From Ophiosphaerella korrae (lineage: Eukaryota; Ascomycota; Dothideomycetes; Pleosporales; Phaeosphaeriaceae): DNA of 64,000 nt. Position 1 is the stretch's first letter, and each line of letters starts with the position of its first letter. Location of the stretch: the NCBI GenBank assembly GCA_028456385.1, contig JALNQF010000007.1:434001-498000 (forward strand). Reading direction: 5' to 3'. Position numbers and translations under genes: made by a program. Positions 57,188 to 64,000 of this stretch are shown here, one piece after another. Under the pieces are notes generated by a model. It did no database searches. It saw nothing but the letters and a program-made list of their open reading frames with translations, and had not been told where the DNA came from.

Positions 57188-57629
57188 ATGGTGAGCTCGG
57201 CAGTCCCCGCAATCTCCCAGACTGAGCAACTAATGCACAATACCAGTCTGCGATCAAGTCAATCCGCTCCATTGCCCCTCTCCTCGACCGCATCCTCGTG
57301 CAGCGTCTCAAGCCCGAGGCCAAGACTGCAACCGGCATCTTTCTCCCCGAGACCGCCGTCAAAGAGCTCAACGAAGCCAAAGTCCTCGCCGTCGGCCCCG
57401 GCGCACTTGACAAAGAGGGCAAGCGCATCGCCCCAAGCGTCCAGCCGGGTGACAAGGTCTTGATTCCCCAGGTACGTGGACGGCATTGCTATTATATGTC
57501 CCTGCGAGCCGGGCTGTTTGTGTGCAAGTGCTAATGAGAGGGCAGTTTGGTGGTAGCCCTATCAAGGTCGGCGAGGATGAGTACTCGCTTTTCCGCGACC
57601 ACGAGCTTCTGGCCAAGATCAATGAGTAG
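57188..57629 (+). CDS. HSP10: mitochondrial 10-kDa chaperonin HSP10 (GroES)
   Basis: Exons 57188-57190, 57247-57471 and 57546-57629 give 103 residues, the normal length. The first exon is the ATG alone, directly followed by GTGAGC. The sequence reads SAIKSIRSIAPLLDRILVQR, then KTATGIFLPETAVKELNEAK (the mobile loop that contacts Hsp60), VLAVGPGALDKEG, PGDKVLIPQFGGSPIKVG and ends FRDHELLAKINE. It caps the Hsp60 cage in the mitochondrial matrix. Heat-shock elements lie in the 292-bp divergent promoter shared with the TilS gene. Confidence 0.96.
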
Positions 57630-58043
57630 GCGTTAATTGAAATGGTTCTGATGGCAACGAACATAATCCCTCTTATGATATATACCTGTACTGTAATGTA
57701 CCAATATGGCCCGTTTTAAAACAGAACCTTTACGACACGCTGGCATGCTGAGCAGGCGTTTGGACATATATTTTGACTTTCGGCAAGCGGATTTTCCATC
57801 TTCAGCGCATGTAGCCACGTTTGAAGTGGGGTTGGTATGTGGTAGGTGAAGATTGGAGATAAGAGGAATACAAAGAATCTCAACTCTATTGCATTGAACA
57901 TTATCAATTGCTGTGGTAGGCAATGACCGCAGTCTTTCGTCTCGCAAACATCACTCGTTAGATCCATTCCAAGCCAAGACCGGGAAACTGCCTCCTGCTC
58001 CGTCGCATCCCGCCCGATACTCCCAAAGGACCGCCTGAACCGT
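57630..58043. other. intergenic region between convergent HSP10 and Het-C genes
   Basis: Both 3' UTRs. An ORF overlapping the Het-C 3' end is a frame shadow. Nothing else seen. Confidence 0.5.
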
Positions 58044-60617
58044 TTACCACGCCGCGTTCCCACCACCCCCACCCCACTTCCTTCCTCCGCTTCCGGAAGA
58101 TGTACCCTGATCATACGAATACCCACCCGTGGGTGGGTGCTGAGGAGGGGCTTGGTGCTGTGGAGGAGCTTGACCATATCCTCCCGGCCCAGTATTGTCA
58201 TAGTTCTCGTAGCCTTGCTGATACGCAGTAGGAACTGTATAGCTCGGCTCTGCACCATAACCACCCGAGTATTGTCCCTGGCCCGAACCATAGCCACCTG
58301 GCGGCGCGGCATGGCTATACTCCGCAGGAGGCTGGTAGCCTTCGCCGGCATACGAGGACTGGTATGGTTGAAAATTGCCCCACTGGGAAGGTTGGGGGGA
58401 TGGAGGTGCTTGATATGGGGGAGCTGATGCATCAAAGTCGTCTCCAGCTTCACGGGTTCGGCCTCCGCCGCCAAGGTTGAGTTTGTTGAAGGCGCTACCT
58501 AGACCACCAGGAAGATTTCCGGCAACAGAGCCAAGGAGACCACCACCGCTACCACTTGATGACGATTTGTGGCTGCCTCCATGACTACCTCCATGACTGC
58601 TGCTGCCATGACTGCCTCCATGGCTTGAGAATCCCGAAATACCTGCTGCTCCGTGGGCGGCTGCGCCGTGAGAATGGTCATGTTCACCACTATGGTTTTT
58701 GCCTGCCCGGACGGCATCGGAATTGAGAATGCTATTAAGATCCTTGCCGCGGTAGTTGTGTGCCCATTTCTTCACGACTTCAAACATGTTGACGTGGACT
58801 TCGCAACGATTGTCTCGAAGGGATGGATGGTGGAACACACGCATACAATCATTCAAGACTTGATCTACAGGCACATCCGGATGGTCCCAGGCGTAAATCA
58901 CGCGAGGGGCGACGTACTGAAGGATGGCTACAGCGACTTGGCCGGCAGGCTCGTTGAGAACGTTAGAAAAATGATCCTTGGAGAGCATACTGTGCGTTGG
59001 GTCAGTAGAAGTGGGGATTGTCCAGACCTCAAATTGATGCTTGGCCGCTGAATCGATGACTGCAGATGAGCCGCTCTTGAGCTGTGCCGATGCGTTCTTG
59101 ATGATGGGCAAGATGAACGGTGCCAGAAGTGACAGCACAAAGAGGGTCACACGCTCAGTAATGGTTTCGATGAGCTTTTCCAAGCCAGGGATCTTGGAAA
59201 TGATCGCAGATATGCTTCGGACAACGTTGTCCCTGAATACCAAGATGGGGTAGATCTTGGGGATGATGGTTGCAGGATCGGTATTTGTACCTGGAATATT
59301 GGGTCCTGGAGGTCCACCAACCGAGCCTGGAGGCGCATCAAATGTGGGAGCTTGCTGATAGCCACCCTGTCCTCCAGCACGTGAGCCATAGTCGTCATAT
59401 CCTCCAGCGTGAGAGCCGTAGTTATCATATCCTCCGGAACGGGCGTTGTGGGCAGCTTGGGCATCTGATGCAGCCTGCAAGGACTGAGCTTCTTGGATCA
59501 GATGTCCTGTCCCCGGGACTTTGTTAAGGGCGTCAATAAGCCCACTACATGCAGGGCTCTCGCCACCGGGTCCTCTTTTGCCTGTGGTATTGGTAGATAC
59601 AGCATCCACAAGCGCGGTATTTACCTCGTCGATTTCAGACGAAGTAATATGATCAGTTGCCTCGCCCAAGACCGAGTGAAAGAAGTCGACTCCGCCAAAA
59701 GTACCTGTCACAAGCGGATAGACATGCTTACCATTGAGGGTGATGCCAGCTTGCGTTCCAACATGAGCAAAGACGTCGTGGTAGCCAAGCTCGCGCAGCA
59801 CCAGCTCGGTGTAGTTAGTATGAGCGCCGAAGTCCTCAAGACAATGCAGCCCTTGGCCTAAGCAACGAAGGGCTTCTGATAGGTCTTCTTCTCGTCCACG
59901 TTGGCCGGATGAACCATGTGTGTACAGTCGGCCAAAGTGGATGGCTCGGGCAAAGGAGAATTTGACATAACCAGTGGATGTTGCCCATCCTCCCCGTTCG
60001 TTTGCTATATAATTCTTCATTCCGGTTTGTGGGTCAACAGCCAGTTCAGCTTCTAATACAGGAGGTCGCAGCCGTGGATCAAATTTCCTCGCGTCCACAT
60101 TGTCGGCATAGTCTTTAGGGTTATCAATGTGCTCTTCAGGCCGGTAGACACCAAGGCGATCAGCAGTGACTTCAAATTCGCCAGTCGCATAACCAAAAGA
60201 CATGAATGACAATACCCAGACAAGAACACGAATAGTCTCAGCTTGCACTTTTGCGAGGGTGGCAGTGTCGACAGCCTGCTGATGTCAGCAATCTTTCGGC
60301 CGCCTCATGAGTAGCAGACGCACTTGTGAATAATCTCGAAGCCAATTGCCAAAGTATACGCGCTGCCTTCAAATCAGTTACAACTCGGGCTACACAGTGG
60401 AAGTCTATCAAACCTTGATCATCTGCGATTTCCACTTATGGCCTTTGAGACAAGCCACGGTGGCGAGCATATCCTCAATATCTCCATGACGCCAGTTCTG
60501 GCCTTCAATTTTGGAGATAGACGCAATGTTCCCCGCGCCAAAAGCTTCAGCTTGAGTGGGTAGTAAAACTAGGATCGCGATCGCGACCAACAGTAGATAC
60601 TTGGAAGACACCCCCAT
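58044..60617 (-). CDS. het-c: Het-C family heterokaryon-incompatibility protein
   Basis: Minus-strand exons 60414-60617, 60324-60362 (39 nt) and 58044-60275 give 824 codons. A signal peptide (SSKYLLLVAIAILVLLPTQAEA) is followed by the Het-C hallmarks AFGAGNIASISKIEGQNWRHGDIEDML, the spliced block RVYFGNWLRDYSQAVD, and VLSFMSFGYATGEFEVT, LGVYRPEEHIDNPKDYAD and GLHCLEDFGAHTNYTELVL. The C-terminal third is Gly/Ser/His/Tyr-rich. In Neurospora alleles of het-c differ in a small variable segment and trigger cell death on fusion with an unlike strain, together with pin-c. Many fungi carry the gene without a proven incompatibility role. The Gly-rich tail codes for open shadow frames on both strands. 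Confidence 0.93.
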
Positions 60618-61244
60618 GGTGTTTTATGAGCGAAAAGTGACAGGTGGGGTGAGGTTAAGGAAACAAAGTAGAAGTTTGCAGTTGCATCGCTTGGGCACCA
60701 TCATAGTCAGCTGTTTACTCGACGGGTAGGCGGCGGCGGTCAGATAGCGCCACATCATACGTCATGAGGGGTCCACCAGTCGTGCGCACAAGGTTGCTAC
60801 ATTCCTCTATCATTTCCCGGCAATATCTGAGGCCAAGGAGGTTATGCCGTCGCATCCACTGCCACATGCAGCTGTTTTGCAAGGCTTTGCTGGTATGCGG
60901 ACGACGGCTTGCGCCACAAATGCCCCACCATCAGGGCTGATGATGGATGGAGGGGTGTGGACAGGGATTCGTCTGAGCTGAACTCCAGAACTGGATAATG
61001 CGCCTCGCCTGGCCAATGCGGTTAGGACAATTGCATTGTCGCGTCCTCCACTGGAGCCTTGTCGCCGCGATACGTGATTGCTGCCTGGCGATTATGGAGA
61101 CTACAAGCCTTGAAGGAGCCTCTTTCTCCTAAGTCCTTTACATGATCATCTTCTAAAGGACTGCATCTGTAATCAACGTATCTAACTAGGTAGTGTATAG
61201 AACCTAGCTGAGCAAGACCACAACAATAGCGAGCGCCCCTCGCA
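60618..61244. other. divergent intergenic region, Het-C and ankyrin-protein promoters
   Basis: No gene seen. Confidence 0.5.
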
Positions 61245-64000
61245 ATGCCCCAAATAACTATAGAGTCATCATCAGCCGTCAGCAACCATACACAGCGTTT
61301 TACTTATGTCACCTCAGCTGTCCCATTTTCATCTTATTACACAGATATTCAAAAGAATCATCATCCCACAAGACTATCCGACATTGGCGAATATGACGAA
61401 ACCTACCAGGAGGACATATCAGAAGAGATTGTACCCCAAGTCGAAGATGTTAGTGACAGCGACTCGGGCCCAACAGTGTTGACCCCAGATGCGGACCTAA
61501 GTGAAGAAGATACCAAGCAAACAACCATAGATACCTCTTCATCTTCCGTGGAAGAATTTGGATACTTCTATGATGCGATCGCATATGGAGATATCGAGAC
61601 TATCAAGGCCGACAAAAACCTCGGCCTGGCCATTGGGCGGAGAAGAGAAAACGGAGAAACCCCGCTCGTTGCCGCTATTACCAAAAATCAGTTAGAAATT
61701 GCAAGGTTTCTCCTCGAACAAGGGGCCAGTGTGCATCAACAAGTTGATATGCGATCACCGCTTGTATATGCAGCCATGGGATTAGTGCGAGCACCACAAT
61801 TCATCAAGCTCTTATTAGATTTCGGTGCAGCTTTATACCCTAGCACAGACGATGACCGTTTCAACGTACTTCATTGGGCGGCTAGGTCTGGCCGAATAGA
61901 TGCAGTCGACTTTCTCGTCACCCACGGTATGGATATGGAGAGAACGTGCTGGAGAGGCCGAACAGCATTACTTTTAGCGGCCGAACACGGGCAGACTCTT
62001 ATTGTGAGTCTTCTTTTAGCCAAAGGAGCTAATTTACACCATCGATGTCGGGACGGTCAAAACGCATTGATTTTGGCAGCTCACAACGATCATGAGGAAA
62101 CGGTGAAATATCTGCTAAAGGAGGGATTTGATGTAAACAGTTGCGATGATACAGGTCATAGTAAGTCTCTCACGTCTGCCAACCACAATTTTTTCTCATT
62201 AGTTGACCATGGTAGGTGCGTTGTACCAAGCAAGCTCCGAAGGATGCATAGAAATCGTTGAGTTGCTTCTCGACGAGGGCGCGGACGTGAACTGCAAAAA
62301 CGAAGGGTACTGTATTACTCCAGTTAATGCTGCTGCCATGGCTGGCTGCGCCGATGTGGTACAGATACTAATCGAAAATGGAGCCGATCTAAGTATTGCA
62401 GGTGATAGTTCAGGCACAGCACTTGATATCGCACTTAGAGAGCGTCATGCTGACACAGTCGGTATTATACTTGAGTCATTAGGCGGAAGCGATTACCCAC
62501 AAGAAACCAAGGCTCTTGAAATCGCCATGGCACAGTGCCCTGCTAACATTATATCCACTTTCTCGATCAATGCCGACAATATCAACCAAATACTGGAACA
62601 AGGCGGCGACATTATCGAACCTTACGCGATGTCAAATATGATGTACGCTGCGGTGCTAGATCAGAGACTAGACCTGATCGAAGAATTGCTCAATAACGGG
62701 CTTGATCCTAATGAGCACCTCAGGGAAGGAATGACACCGCTCATTCTCGCCGTTACAACCAAGAATGCCCAACTAGTAGAATTACTGCTGATGCGAGGTG
62801 GCGATCCTGCATTATACGGGCGGGGCATCGATGGTTGCAAGACTCATCCTCTGGGCGAAGCATTGCATCGCCTAGACCAAGACATCGACCGAGACACGTC
62901 GGTGATCGACGCACTTCTCCGGTCAGGGCGGTGTAAGCTCATGGCAGGAAGTGTAATTGAGGTCACTGCCTTCCACTATGTGTTGGACCATTATACTAAA
63001 TGGGATCACGGCGTTGGTGAAATCCTGACTTTCCGGATGCTGGAGCACCACCTCGATATACAAAATGACAAATCCGAAGATGGCTCAACAATGATCCACG
63101 TTGCTGTACGGCACGGAATGAAAGACTTGGTCGATATACTCTTGAAAAGGGGGCTCGAAATCGACGCAGCAAATGCTCAGGGCCAAACACCCTTTTTCCT
63201 CGAGTGTCAACGAAGCACCTCCATGCTCTCCTTCCTTATCGAAAGAGGAGCAAACATTTCCGTAAGAGACGTAAACTGCCACAGCGCCCTCCATGCCGCG
63301 GTGTCAGGTGGCCAGCTCGAAGTCATCTACTTCCTCGTCAACGAGGGCATACACATCGACGTCGCAGGAGGCGACGCCGGCACACCACTGACCTGGGCCA
63401 CCATCCAAGGCAACGAAACCATAGCCCTCCGCCTCTTAACACTGTTAGCAACTGCCGTCACCCGCTCCCTCCACGCCGGCCAAACAATGCTCCACATAGC
63501 CGCCAGCCACGGCATGACGCGCCTCGTCCCTGAAATCCTCTCATGGCATCGCCATGACGTCAACGACCAAGACGACAAAGGCTACACGCCCCTCGCCCTC
63601 GCCTGCACAAAAGGCTCCCCAGACCTCATCGCGCGCCTCATACAAGAAGGCGCAGACATCAACCTCCCCAACGCAGCCCATGACTCCCCGCTCCACATCG
63701 CCCTCGCCGCCGCCAACGAACCCGCCGCCCAATCTCTCATCCACCACGGCGCCAACCTTGCTGCTCGAGACGCTCAAGGCCAAACGCCACTACACATCGC
63801 TGCGCAAAATTCACTTGTCGACACCGCCAGCGCCATCCTTGCACAGGGCGCCGACCCCTCGGCACGAGACGACGCGGGCCGCACGCCGCTGTGTGTGTGC
63901 GCCAGTGCGGAAATCGCATTTGCGCTCTTAAGGGCGGGGGCAAGCGTGCACCATGTTGATAGCAAGGGGTGGACGCCGCTGCACCATGCTGTTGCGAGGG
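61245..64000 (+). CDS. ankyrin-repeat protein (3' end beyond window)
   Basis: Exon 1 61245-62160 and exon 2 62216 to beyond 64000, joined across a 55-nt intron; the join restores a repeat (DDTGHSALYQASSEGCIEIV). About 900 codons lie in the window. The N-terminal 110 residues are acidic and Ser/Thr-rich without a domain. From about residue 130 ankyrin repeats run almost continuously (GETPLVAAITKNQLEIARFL, GRTALLLAAEHGQTLIVSLL, GWTPLHHAVAR), at least 18 by eye. No NACHT, kinase or HET domain is seen upstream; such a domain could still lie beyond the right edge. The role is probably a protein-binding scaffold. From about 63250 the codons become C-rich, unlike the first 2 kb. Confidence 0.9.

Noticed and set aside
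58137..58717. Additional ORFs over the Het-C C-terminus
   Set aside because: Shadows of Gly/Ser/His-rich codons.
1..64000. tRNA genes
   Set aside because: Scanned by eye for T-arm and B-box patterns (GGTTCGAATCC-like) on both strands; no convincing cloverleaf found. A covariance search would be decisive.

Overview
The window is nuclear DNA of a filamentous ascomycete, most likely a Dothideomycete close to the Pleosporales. The evidence is many short GT-AG introns (about 50 nt), compact genes on both strands, dispersed single 5S rRNA genes rather than a tandem array, fungal-only families (Het-C, PL3 pectate lyase, DUF3605/GIG1, Sld3, Tma17) and a 447-residue beta-tubulin of filamentous-ascomycete type. 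Exon joins were worked out by hand from splice sites, frame continuity and remembered family patterns. No alignment or transcript data were available.

Layout. 0-10.8 kb: SEC13; a small unknown gene; a 5S rRNA gene; a pectin-related stretch with a PL3 pectate lyase, a Tma17-like proteasome-assembly chaperone, a cysteine-rich surface-type protein and a GH105 unsaturated glucuronyl hydrolase; then a GIG1-like DUF3605 protein and a frame-broken small ORF. 10.8-13.5 kb has no convincing protein gene but carries a strong TATA promoter. 13.5-22.7 kb: F-box protein, secreted MRJP/Yellow-family protein, replication initiator Sld3 and a large disordered protein. 24.2-32.3 kb is one very large low-complexity gene (about 2,600 aa) with an in-frame minisatellite. 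32.8-42.7 kb is mostly housekeeping: CK2 regulatory subunit, a small secreted protein, branched-chain ketoacid dehydrogenase E2, prefoldin subunit 1 (with a GC-AG intron), alkaline ceramidase and beta-tubulin.

43-54.4 kb is an accessory, decaying island. It holds a deleted CLC chloride-channel relic next to a second 5S rRNA gene, a large imperfect inverted repeat, an apparently intact nucleotidyltransferase-fold gene, and about 7 kb of AT-rich sequence with at least four gene remnants. Their in-frame stops are often explained by C-to-T change, as expected from repeat-induced point mutation (RIP). The island ends with a truncated 5S pseudogene that shares more than 200 bp of 3' flank with the 44-kb copy.

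54.4-64 kb returns to intact genes: a mitochondrial-type tRNA(Ile)-lysidine synthase, HSP10 with heat-shock elements in its promoter, the heterokaryon-incompatibility family protein Het-C, and an ankyrin-repeat protein that runs off the right edge.

Functional links are modest. PL3 and GH105 act at successive steps of pectin breakdown. SEC13, beta-tubulin, CK2-beta, prefoldin 1, Sld3, TilS, HSP10 and BCKDH-E2 are core cell functions. I see no biosynthetic cluster and no complete transposon.
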